From Bolinopsis microptera (lineage: Eukaryota; Ctenophora; Tentaculata; Lobata; Bolinopsidae), in the NCBI RefSeq assembly GCF_026151205.1, contig NC_087080.1:1482879-1546878 (forward strand): a stretch of DNA of 64,000 nt. Reading direction: 5' to 3'. Each line of letters opens with the position of its first letter. Position 1 is the first letter of the stretch. The notes beneath the pieces are model-generated. The model saw nothing but the letters and a program-made list of their open reading frames with translations, was not told the DNA's origin and searched no databases. The translations under genes and the position numbers were made by a program. Shown in pieces: positions 53,438 to 64,000 of the stretch.

Positions 53438-54345
53438 ATGGAAGGAGTTCTAAATGTGTCCTCCTTTAATATAAACAGTGGAAAATCAATTTTAGTCGAG
53501 ATCTCAGGTCTCTACAATGTCAGCAAGTTCCTTCAGGAGTTTGCGACTTGTGAAGAAGCACCAAACTCACTCAGCTCAACATGTTTGAGATTCAAGCAAA
53601 TCGAGGATGTTCAAAGGGTGCAAGTTGTTCAACTCGACAAAATACCGATAGAAGTTATTTCGTAGGCCCTAAAATTACTCCTCTAGATCCAGTCTTACCC
53701 TTCTAATTTCAATTGAACATAACTCAATAGCTGAAGTAACTCTGATACGTCCAATAAGAACCTGTAAGAATGGCGTCCAGCTCACCATTTTTGAGATTCA
53801 AGCAAATTGAGGATGTTCAAAGGGTGCAGGATATTCAGCTCGACAAAATACCGATAGAATTTATTTCGATGGTGATTAAATTACTCCTCCAGATCCAGTC
53901 TTACCCTCAATTGGACATAACTCAATAGCTGAAGTAACTCTGATACGTCCGATTAGAACTTGTAAAACTGGCTTCCAGCTCGCCATTTTTGAAATTCAAG
54001 CAAATTGAGGATGTTCAAAGGGTGAAGAATGTTTAGCTCGACAAAATACCAGTATAAATTATTTCGTAGGCCCTAAATTACAGCTCCAGATCCAGTCTTA
54101 CTCTTCAAGTTCAATTGGAAATAACTTAATAGCTGAAGTAGCTCTGATACGTCCGATTAGAACCTGTAAGACTGGCTTCCAGATCGCCATTTTTGAGATT
54201 CAAGCAAATTGAGGATGTTTAAAGGGTTCAGAATGTTTAGCTCGACAAAATACCAGTAGAAATTATTTCGTAGGCCCTTAATTACTCCTCCAGATCAAGT
54301 CTTACTCTTCAAGTTCAATTGGACATATCTCAATAGCTGATGTAA
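53438..54345 (+). repeat. about 165-bp tandem repeat array, right arm and beyond
   Basis: Four to five units, each with a segment like gattcaagcaaattgagg, a cgacaaaatacc segment and aactcaatagctgaagtaac. Homology to the left arm stops near 53985; the last two units are outside the palindrome. The single open frame at 53438-53665 is a shadow of the repeat. Confidence 0.85.
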
Positions 54346-54401
54346 GTATAATCAACTAAGTAGAAATAACAACAAAATTTACGTAGAATTTATCGTCTTG
54401 C

Positions 54402-54407
54402 TTTATT
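54402..54407 (-). terminator. poly(A) signal AATAAA for the candidate peptide gene
   Basis: Minus-strand AATAAA about 45 nt after the proposed stop codon, within gttgaacaaattataaataa. The hexamer is common in AT-rich DNA, so this is only supporting evidence. Confidence 0.35.
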
Positions 54408-54451
54408 TATAATTTGTTCAACTTTGTGGTAGGTTGAGATGGACGGAATTT

Positions 54452-54759
54452 CTAACCTGTTCGTTGTTCGCTGTCAATGTCATATACGTTTTCTTTTCCT
54501 GATTTTCCTGGAAAAGAATGATATCACTTAGCGTAACATCATACGTACGGACTTTTTCTGGTCCGGCATTTTATTAAACGTTGGAACTTTGCACAATTAT
54601 AAAACTGTCAAATAGACTATAACCGTGAATACTGAATAATGGGAACGATAAGATAGAATCTGTTTATTTAATTTCAAACATCATACCTTGGAGTTGACTG
54701 TAGTAACCCTGAACTAGGAAGATCAGTAGAGGCAGTGCGATCAAAAGATTAACTTTCAT
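54452..54759 (-). CDS. candidate two-exon gene for a small secreted peptide (42 aa)
   Basis: On the minus strand an ATG at 54759 opens a textbook signal peptide (MKVNLLIALPLLIFLVQG). After 73 nt (to 54687) comes a good donor, caag/gtatga. A pyrimidine-rich acceptor ttcttttccag ends at 54508. The second exon (54507-54452) continues in phase 1 with GKSGKENVYDIDSEQRTG and a TAG stop. AATAAA follows on the minus strand about 45 nt downstream (54407-54402). The implied mature peptide has no cysteine and is strongly hydrophilic, with GK sites. Exon 2 may instead end at gaacag/gttaga and lead to further exons to the left. No homologue recognised. The phase match, signal peptide and poly(A) signal together are suggestive, not proof. 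Confidence 0.4.
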
Positions 54760-55120
54760 TCTCGCTTCACCTGATTTCGAGAGTCGTTGTCTTTGGATGA
54801 TTTAGCTAATTAAAAATGTATATTGTGTTAACGCAAATATTTTATCAAGATGATATGCAAACAAACAAAACATAGATATGCAAAAGAGAAAACTGGATCA
54901 AAACTAGAAATGCTGAAGTATTGAGGTCAGGCAAACAAATAAAAGCCCAAATCAGTTTGAATTTCATTAACTCAACGGTTTGGTCTTGTATACGATTAAA
55001 ATGAAAAACGTCAAATAATTTATGAGGGGCTGCAAGCCGTAATAACAGTTGTGTTAGGGATCGCTTACTGTTTTTTAAATGACCGGATTTGTATGTAACA
55101 TATCATTAGAGGAGAAAGGG
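54760..55120. other. flank of the candidate peptide gene
   Basis: AT-rich. On the minus strand it would be the promoter and 5' UTR; two ATGCAAA-type octamer halves lie near 54857 and 54881. Nothing else recognised. Confidence 0.3.
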
Positions 55121-55124
55121 TTCG

Positions 55125-57262
55125 GGAGTCCCTAAAGTGACTTACAGGGCAGGAGTAACAACTAAATAGGGAGGGAGAGCGTAATAATGTAATTTCTATA
55201 TTGTGTTTACATTTAAAGTGACTTACAGGGCAGGAGTAACAACTAAATGGCCAATGGGAAGGGCGGGTCTAAAATGACTAACATGTGACCAACGTAATAA
55301 AAAAGTGATAGTGGTCGTTTTAACCACATGAACATCTAGGCAGGATGTGATTGGTTCAAGCACCGAGCACGTAACCAAACACCAAAATCTGCTGCTGAGT
55401 CGGCTGAGATGTTTAGGGACAATTTCTCAATTCTATGCTTTTCTGAATTTGGGGGATCATTTTTCACATCCGTAATAATTTTCTTTCAAATTTACCCGTG
55501 AGTAGATCAATTGTTTGAGTTAAGCTTTACCTCAACCTGACTGTGCATGTTGGATGTACAATCTCGCTCATTTCTTATGCAGTGGTTCTGATAAATGTTC
55601 AAGGTCCTTAAAATTTTAAAATACAACAGTTCAATTATTGGTTACAGATCACAACAACAATAACAGCTAACATTGTGTTTAAATTAAAATTAAATACTTA
55701 CAGGGCAGGAGTAACAACTAAATGGGGAGGGGGAGCGTAATAATGTAATTTCTACACTGTGTTTAAATTTAAAGTTACTTACAGGGCAGGAGTAACAACT
55801 AGATGGGGAGGGGGAGCGTAATAATGTAATTTCTACACTGTGTTTAAATCTAAAGTAGCTTACAGGGCAGGAGTAACAACTAGATGGGGAGGGGGAGCGT
55901 AATGAAGTTATTTCTACACTGTGTTTAAATTTAATGAGACTTACAGGGCAGGAGTAACAACTAGATGGGGAGGGGGAGCGTAATAAAGTTATTTATACAC
56001 TGTGTTTAAATTTAAAGTGACTTACAGGGCAGGAGTAACAACTAGATGGGGAGGGGGAGCGTAATAAAGTTATTTCTACACTGTGTTTAAATTTAAAGTG
56101 ACTTACAGGGCAGGAGTAACAACTAAATGGGGAGGGGGAGCGTAATAATGTAATTTCTACACTGTGTTTAAATTTAAAGTTACTTACAGGGCAGGAGTAA
56201 CAACTAAATGGGGAGGGGAGCGTAATAATGTAATTTCTACACTGTGTTTAAATTTAAAGTAACTTACAGGGCAGCAGTAACAACTAGATGGGGAGGGGGA
56301 GCGTAATAATGTAATTTCTACACTGTGTTTAAATTTAAAGTGACTTACAGGGCAGGAGTAACAACTAGATGGGGAGGGGAGCGTACTAATGTAATTTCTA
56401 CACTGTGTTTAAATTTAAAGTACTTACAGGGCAGCAGTAACAACTAGATGGGGAGGGGGAGCGTAATAATGTAATTTCTACACTGTGTTTAAATTTAAAG
56501 TTAGGTACTTACAGGGCAGGAGTAACAACTAAATGGGGAGGGGGAGCGTAATAATGTAATTTCTACACTGTGTTTAAATTTAAAGTGACTTACAGGGCAG
56601 GAGTAACAACTAAATGGGGAGGGGGAGCGTAATAATGTAATTTCTACACTGTGTTTAAATTTAAAGTGACTTACAGGGCAGGAGTAACAACTAAATGGGG
56701 AGGGGGAGTGTAATAATGTAATTTCTACACTGTGTTTAAATTTAAAGTGACTTACAGGGCAGGAGTAACAACTAGATGGGAGGGGGAGCGTAATAATGTA
56801 ATTTCTACACTGTGTTTAAATTTAAAGTGACTTACAGGGCAGGAGTAACAACTAAATGGGGAGGGGAGCGTAATTATGTAATTTCTACACTGTGTTTAAA
56901 TTTAATGTGACTTACAGGGCAGGAGTAACAACTAAATAGGGAGGGGGAGCGTAATAATGTAATTTCTACACTGTGTTTAAATTTAAAGTGACTTACAGGG
57001 CAGGAGTAACAACTAAATGGGGAGGGGGAGCGTAATAATGTAATTTCTACACTGTGTTTAAATTTAGAGTGACTTACAGGGCAGGAGTAACAACTAATTG
57101 GGGAGGGGGAACGTAATAATGTAATTTCTACACTGTGTTTAAATTTAAAGTGACTTACAGGGCAGGAGTAAAAACTAAATGGGGAGGGGGAGCGTAATAA
57201 TGTAATTTCTACACTATGTTTAAATTTAAAGTGACTTACAGGGCTGGAGAAACAACTAAATG
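55125..57262. repeat. 81-bp tandem repeat arrays
   Basis: The unit is cttacagggcaggagtaaca, actaaatgggg, agggggagcgtaataatgta, atttctacactgtgtttaaa, tttaaagtga. There are two units at 55125-55255 and about nineteen at 55693-57262. Between them (55256-55692) lies a degenerate copy of the higher-order unit start (aacatctaggcagg, tctgctgctgagtcgg). On the minus strand every unit contains a donor-like ccctgtaagt. Because 81 is divisible by three, repeated 27-residue frames appear, but frequent one-base losses in the G runs break them, so I do not call a gene. Confidence 0.93.
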
Positions 57263-59280
57263 GGGAGGGGGTTCTAAAATGACTATGTGACCTACGTAAT
57301 AAGTGATAACTTATATGGAAAATAACTGATTGTGGTCGTTTTAACTGAGAGGATTGCAATATTTTTAAACCAAATTCACCACATGAACATCTAGGCAGGC
57401 TGTGATTGGTTCAAGCACGTAACCAAACACCAAAATCTGCTGCTGAGTCGGCTGAGATGTTTTAGGAAAATCTCTCAATTCTAGTCTTTTCTGAATTTGG
57501 GGGATCATTTTTCACATCCGTAATTTTTTTTTCAAATTTACACGTGAGTAGATCCAATTTTTTGAGTTAAGCTTTACCTCAACCTGACTGTGTATGTTGT
57601 ATGTACAATCTCGCTCATTTCTTAAGCAGTGGTTCTGATAAATGCTCAAGGTCCTTAAAATGTTCAAAATACAACAGTTCAATTATTGGTTACTCAATAC
57701 TGACAATAAAAACTATTGCGTGACCATAAGAATGATCATTTCCAGTATCAGTAAGTCAGTAAACTGCTGAGCTCGTAAACAAATCCCTGTGTAACACCTT
57801 GCTTAAAGATTTCCCCTACACCAATCTAACATATTTATTAATTCGCTTTAGATCTATCAAATGATGGATATCCTGTAAACACCATCAGAGAGAGAGAGGT
57901 GAGATTACCAAGATCTTGGTAATGGTTACCATAGTAACCATCTACAGATGGTACCATGGTAACAGAGATCTTGTCAAGGTTCACAAAAGCAAGAGGAAGT
58001 TGCCGGTCGCCAGATGAACATTTTTTCAATATTGACGACTACAACATTGACGGCTACATCATTGACTGCTATAACATTGACGGGCGACGGCTACAACCTT
58101 GACGGCTACAATTACATTGACGGCTACATTGTCGGCTAGCTCCACGAGTACGCTGCTTATAGCCTTGAAGGACGTGTCACTCAATGCTGATTGGTGGGAT
58201 ATCGACACAATGTCATCTAAAGTAAGTAATCTAGCTTGGTAAAATGATGATTGATTAGCGTTATGCAGTAACTGGTATCATAATATGTCTGTCTGTCTCT
58301 CATTCTTAGTTACTTGAACCGTCGTCCTGATCACTGACACATCCTTGTCATATAGCCACTTAACCCCTTAGGCCTGAAATCTGGCCCTTCACACCCAAAG
58401 TTGATATCTTACTCCCTCCACCATGAACCGTAACAGGACCAACTTTTATTTAAACATGTATCTTAACTTGCACCATTGATTAAGATAAGCTTGGTAGTGA
58501 ATTTGTAAAAACTAATGATTGATCTATGATGAATAAGTGGTTACTGTTTTCTAGTCTAAGAAATCAGTCTTAAGTTAGATGACTTCCGGCCCCCAAAGTT
58601 TAGGCTGGCCAATGGCCTTATAAGTTTAGGCTGGCCAATGGCGTAATAATGTAATTTTTACACTGTGCTCTAATTTAAAGTGCCTTACAGGGCAGGAGAA
58701 ACTACTAAATAGGGAGGGGGAGTGTAATAATGTAATTTCTACACTGTGTTTTAATTTAAAGTTACTTACAGGGCAGGAGTAACAACTAAATGGGAAGGGG
58801 AGCGTAATAATGTAATTTCTATACTGTGTTCAAATTTAAAGTGACTTACAGGGCAGGAGTAACAACTAGATGGGGAGGGGGAGCGTAATAATGTAATTTC
58901 TACACTGTGTTTTTATTTAAAGTGACTTACAGGGCAGGAGTAAGAACTAAATGGGAGGGGGAGTGTAATAATGTAATTTCTACACTGTGTTTAAATTTAA
59001 GGTGACTTACAGGGCAGGAGTAACAACTAGATGGGAGGGAAGCGTAATAATGTAATTTCTACACTGTGTTTAAATTTAAAGTTACTTACTGGGTAGGAGT
59101 AAGAACTAGATGGGGAGGGAAGCGTAATAATTTAATTTCTACACTGTGTTTAAATTTAAAGTTACTTACAGGGCAGGAATAACAACTAAATGGGGAGGGG
59201 GAGCGTAATAATGTAATTTCTACACTATGTTTGAATTTAAAGTGACTTACAGGGCTGGAGTAACAACTAAATGGGGAGGG
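57263..59280. repeat. higher-order repeat unit A
   Basis: It starts ttctaaaatgactat and contains aagcaagaggaagttgccgg, a short cattgacggctac minisatellite (58033-58132), the phrase ttaggctggccaatgg, and eight or so 81-bp repeats (58640-59275). The unit recurs at 59281 and 62227. Confidence 0.9.
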
Positions 59281-62226
59281 CGGTTCTAAAATGACTATCA
59301 TGTGACCTACGTAAAAAGTGATAACTTATATGGAAAATAACTGATAGTGGTTGTTTTAACTGAGAGGATTGCAATATTTTTAATCCAAATTCACCACATG
59401 AACATCTAGGCAGGCTGTGATTGGTTCAAGCACGTAACCAAACACCAAAATCTGCTGCTGAGTCGGCTGAGATGTTTTAGGAAAATCTCTCAATTCTAGT
59501 CTTTTCTGAATTTGGGGGATCATTTTTCACATCCGTAATTTTTTTTTCAAATTTACACGTGAGTAGATTCAATTTTTTGAGTTAAGCTTTACCTCAACCT
59601 GACTGTGTATGTTGTATGTACAATCTCGCTCATTTCTTAAGCAGTGGTTCTGATAAATGCTCAAGGTCCTTAAAATGTTCAAAATACAACAGTTCAATTA
59701 TTGGTTACTCAATACTGACAATAAAAACTATTGCGTGACCATAAGAATGATCATTTCCAGTATCAGTAAGTCAGTAAACTGCTGAACTCGTAAACAAATC
59801 CCTGTGTAACACCTTGCTTAAAGATTTCCCCTACACCAATCTAACATATTTATTAATTCTCTTTAGATCTATCAAATGATGGATATCCTGTAAACACCAT
59901 CAGAGAGAGAGGTGAGATTACAAAGATCTTGGTAATGGTTACCATAGTAACCATCTACAGATGGTACCATGGTAACAGAGATCTTGTCAAGGTTCACAAA
60001 AGCAAGAGGAAGTTGCCGGTCGCCAGATGAACATTTTTTCAATATTGACGACTACAACATTGACGGCTACATCATTGACTGCTACAACATTGACGGGCGA
60101 TGGCTACAACCTTGACGGCTACAATTACATTGACGGCTACATTGTCGGCTAGCTCCACGAGTACGCTGCTTATAGCCTTGTAGGACGTGTCACTCAATGC
60201 TGATTGGTGGGATATCGACACAATGTCATCTAAAGTAAGTAATCTAGCTTGGTAAAATGATGATTGATTAGCGTTATGCAGTAACTGGTATCATAATATG
60301 TCTGTCTGTCTCTCATTCTTAGTTACTTGAACCGTCGTCCTGATCACTGACACATCCTTGTCATATAGCCACTTGACCCCTTAGGCCTGAAATCTGGCCC
60401 TTCACACCCAAAGTTGATATCTTACTCCCTCATTGCCTCAACCATGGTGACCCATGAACCCTAACAGGACCAACTTTTATTTAAACATGTATCTTAACTT
60501 GCACCATTGATTAGGATAAGCTTGGTAGTGAATTTGTAAAAATTAATGATTGATCTATGATGAATAAGTGGTTACTGTTTTCTAGTCTAAGAAATCAGTC
60601 TTAAGTTAGATGACTTCCGGCCCCCAAAGTTTAGGCTGGCCAATGGCCTTATAAGTTTAGGCTGGCCAATGGCGTAATAATGTAATTTCTACACTGTGTT
60701 TTAATTTAAAGTCACTTACCTCATATCCCCTAACCACTAACCACTAACCACTAACCACTAACCACTAACCACTAACCACTAACCACTAACCACTAACCAC
60801 TAACCACTAACCACTAACCACTAACCACTAACCACTAACCACTAACCACTAACCACTAACCACTAACCACTAACCACTAACCACTAACCACTAACCACTA
60901 ACCACTAACCACTAACCACTAACCACTAACCACTAACCACTAACCACTAACCACTAACCACTAACCACTAACCACTAACCACTAACCACTAACCACTAAC
61001 CACTAACCACTAACCACTAACCACTAACCACTAACCACTAACCACTAACCACTAACCACTAACCACTAACCACTAACCACTAACCACTAACCACTAACCA
61101 CTAACCACTAACCACTAACCACTAACCACTAACCACTAACCACTAACCACTAACCACTAACCACTAACCACTAACCACTAACCACTAACCACTAACCACT
61201 AACCACTAACCACTAACTACTAACCACTAACCACTAACCACTAACCACTAACCACTAACCACTAACCACTAACCACTAACCACTAACCACTAACCACTAA
61301 CCACTAACCACTAACCACTAACCACTAACCACTAACCACTAACCACTAACCACTAACCACTAACCACTAACCACTAACCACTAACCACTAACCACTAACC
61401 ACTAACCACTAACCACTAACCACTAACCACTAACCACTAACCACTAACCACTAACCACTAACCACTAACCAATGGCCTTATAAGTTTAGGCTGGCCAATG
61501 GCGTAATAATGTAATTTTTACACTGTGCTCTAATTTAAAGTGCCTTACAGGGCAGGAGAAACTACTAAATAGGGAGGGGAGCGTAATAATGTAATTTCTA
61601 CACTGTGTTTAAATTTAAAGTAACTTACAGGGCAGAAATAACAACTAGATGGGGAGGGGGAGCGTAATAATGTAATTTCTACACTGTGTTTTTAATTTAA
61701 AGTAGCTTACAGGGCAGAAGTAACAACTAAATGGGGAGGGGGAGCGTAATAATGTAATTTCTACACTGTGTTTAAATTTAAAGTAACTTACAGGGCAGAA
61801 GTAACAACTAAATGGGGAGGAGAGCGTAATAATGTAATTTCTACACTGTGTTTAAATTTAAAGTAGCTTACAGGGCAGGAGTAACAACTAGATGGGGAGG
61901 GGGAGCGTAATAATGTAATTTCTACACTGTGTTTAAATTTAAAGTGACTTACAGGGCAGGAATAACAACTAGATGGGGAGGGGGAGCGTAATAATGTAAT
62001 TTCTACACTGTGTTTAAATTTAAAGTTACTTACAGGGCAGGAGTAACAACTAGTATATGGGGAGAGGGAGCGTAATAATGTAATTTCTACACTGTGTTTA
62101 AATTTAAAGTAACTTGCAGGGCAGGAGTAACAACTAGATGGGGAGGGGGAGTGTAATAATTTAATTTCTACACTATGTTTGAATTTAAAGTGACTTACAG
62201 GGCTGGAGTAACAACTAAATGGAGAG
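59281..62226. repeat. higher-order repeat unit B with heptamer array
   Basis: Same order as unit A, but with a (CCACTAA)n array (60731-61470) inserted between the ttaggctggccaatgg segment and the 81-bp array (61500-62222). The flanks of the heptamer array repeat the cttataagtttaggctgg segment on both sides. Confidence 0.9.
60731..61470. repeat. (CCACTAA)n heptamer array, about 105 copies
   Basis: 740 bp of nearly perfect ccactaa; one actaact variant near 61215. The complement is TTAGTGG, which resembles but does not equal the animal telomere repeat TTAGGG. Confidence 0.97.
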
Positions 62227-64000
62227 GGCGGTTCTAAAATGACTATCATGTGACCTACGTAAAAAGTGATAACTTATATGGAAAATAACTGATAGTGGTT
62301 GTTTTAACTGAGAGGATTGCAATATTTTTAATCCAAATCCACCACATGAACATCTAGGCAGGCTGTGATTGGTTCAAGCACGTAACCAAACACCAAAATC
62401 TGCTGCTGAGTCGGCTGAGATGTTTTAGGAAAATCTCTCAATTCTAGTCTTTTTTGAATTTGGGGGATCATTTTTCACATCCGTAATTTTTTTTTCAAAT
62501 TTACACGTGAGTAGATCCAATTTTTTGAGTTAAGCTTTACCTCAACCTGACTGTGTATGTTGTATGTACAATCTCGCTCATTTCTTAAGCAGTGGTTCTG
62601 ATAAATGCTCAAGGTCCTTAAAATGTTCAAAATACAACAGTTCAATTATTGGTTACTCAATACTGACAATAAAAACTATTGCGTGACCATAAGAATGATC
62701 ATTTCCAGTATCAGTAAGTCAGTAAACTGCTGAACTCGTAAACAAATCCCTGTGTAACACCTTCCTTAAAGATTTCCCCTACACCAATCTAACATATTTA
62801 TTAATTCTCTTTAGATCTATCAAATGATGGATATCCTGTAAACACCATCAGAGAGAGAGGTGAGATTACAAAGATCTTGGTAATGGTTACCATAGTAACC
62901 ATCTACAGATGGTACCATGGTAACAGAGATCTTGTCAAGGTTCACAAAAGCAAGAGGAAGTTGCCGGTCGCCAGATGAACATTTTTTCAATATTGACGAC
63001 TACAACATTGACGGCTACATCATTGACTGCTACAACATTGACGGGCGACGGCTACAAAGCTACAACCTTGACGGCTACAATTACATTGACGGCTACATTG
63101 TCGGCTAGCTCCACGAGTACGCTGCTAGCCTGGTAGGACTTGTCACTCAATGCTGATTGGTGGGATATCGACACAATGTCGTCTAAAATAAATAAGTAAT
63201 CTAGCTTGGTAAAATGATGATTGATTAGCGTTATGCGGTAACTGGTATCATAATATGTCTGTCTGTCTCTCATTCTTAGTTACTTGAACCGTCGTCCTGA
63301 TCACTGACACATCCTTGTCATATAGCCACTTAACCCCTTAGGCCTGAAATCTGGCCCTTCACACCCAAAGTTGATATCTTACTCCCTCATTGCCTCAACC
63401 ATGGTGACCCATGAACCCTAACAGGACCAACTTTTATTTAAACATGTATCTTAACTTGCACCATTGATTAAGATAAGCTTGGTAGTGAATTTGTAAAAAC
63501 TAATGATTGATCTATGATGAATAAGTGGTTACTGTTTTCTAGTCTAAGAAATCAGTCTTAAGTTAGATGACTTCCGGCCCCCAAAGTTTAGGCTGGCCAA
63601 TGGCCTTATAAGTTTAGGCTGGCCAATGGCGTGATAATGTAATTTTTACACTGTGCTCTAATTTAAAGTGCCTTACCTAGGGCAGGAGAAACTACTAAAT
63701 AGGGAGGGGGAGCGTAATAATGTAATTTCTACACTGTGTTTTAATTTAAAGTCACTTACCTCATAAGTCATATCCCCTATTCCCCTAATCACTAACCACT
63801 AACCACTAATTACTAACCACTAACCACTAACCACTAACCACTAACCACTAACCACTAACCACTAACCACTAACCACTAACCACTAACCACTAACCACTAA
63901 CCACTAACCACTAACCACTAACCACTAACCACTAACCACTAACCACTAACCACTAACCACTAACCACTAACCACTAACCACTAACCACTAACCACTAACC
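62227..64000. repeat. higher-order repeat unit C, cut by the window end
   Basis: Third copy, with the cattgacggctac minisatellite at 62997-63107, two 81-bp units at 63640-63760, then a second heptamer array. It is nearly identical to unit B in most stretches. Confidence 0.9.
63785..64000. repeat. second (CCACTAA)n array, runs off the window
   Basis: Begins with slightly irregular copies (ctaatcactaaccactaa) and is then uniform to the last base. Confidence 0.97.

Larger units (their letters stand above)
39690..53985. repeat. right arm of the large palindrome
   Basis: Reverse-complement counterpart of 21366-37035. It contains mirror copies of the host repeat units, the hAT element (52052-52914), the purine tract (50815-51030), the TA-flanked element (43979-49411) and the 165-bp tandem repeats (from 53438). 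Right-only insertions are the LINE fragment at 42979-43862 and the LTR element at 44740-49359. Confidence 0.9.

Noticed and set aside
56874-57359. 161-codon minus-strand repetitive protein, with similar frames at 59086-59301 and 61788-62249
   Set aside because: It arises from the 81-bp unit length. One-base indels in the G runs break the frame in many units, so it is not maintained.
57900-57965. Strong palindromes around ggttaccatagtaacc and ggtaccatggtaacag as a possible RNA gene or operator
   Set aside because: They lie inside the higher-order repeat and recur with it. I saw no tRNA- or snRNA-like fold or control element.
62917-63108. YNIDGY-repeat frame in higher-order unit C
   Set aside because: The same frame in unit A ends early at a stop, and units differ by small indels, so it is not conserved as coding sequence.

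Overview
The window is nuclear DNA of a eukaryote, almost certainly a metazoan and probably a marine invertebrate. The evidence is several retroelement and DNA-transposon classes that animals share, GT-AG splice sites, AT-rich intergenic DNA, long satellite and microsatellite arrays, and no operon-like gene packing. I cannot name the species. Ordinary host genes are scarce. I found one damaged pentraxin/LamG-type gene, one exon of an ABHD1/3-like alpha/beta hydrolase, and a possible two-exon gene for a small secreted peptide. Nearly everything else is mobile or repetitive DNA.

Layout. 1-698: part of a fold-back repeat, then AT-rich DNA. 699-14645: an array of a 702-bp satellite. It is interrupted by a TTAA-flanked element full of (TCC)n microsatellite (1209-5534) and by a nearly full-length LINE with an intact 990-codon frame (9893-12920). 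14850-21365: mostly unique DNA holding the two damaged host gene remnants. 21366-53985: a very large imperfect palindrome, with a left arm at about 21366-37035 and a right arm at about 39690-53985. The arms carry the same older transposons in mirror order, and each arm has insertions that the other lacks. Left only: a Penelope-like element, a 5'-truncated LINE with a TIR transposon nested in it, and two hAT-type elements. Right only: a Ty1/copia-like LTR element and another truncated LINE. The spacer (about 37.0-39.7 kb) holds a Penelope-type GIY-YIG endonuclease fragment and simple repeats. 54452-54759: the candidate secreted-peptide gene on the minus strand. 55125-64000: arrays of an 81-bp repeat inside 2-3 kb higher-order units, two of which also carry a (CCACTAA)n heptamer array.

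The palindrome works as a natural dating experiment, because each arm shows the empty or scarred site for insertions in the other. It gives direct target-site evidence for the Penelope element (7-bp duplication), the copia-like element (5 bp) and three hAT-type elements (8 bp), plus an apparent hAT excision footprint. The two arms could also be two haplotypes joined head to head by the assembler, and that must be excluded first. The copia-like element is striking. It has two 763-bp LTRs that look identical, a primer binding site, a polypurine tract, Gag and protease, but no integrase, reverse transcriptase or RNase H. It therefore looks like a recent non-autonomous element that still makes its own Gag-protease.
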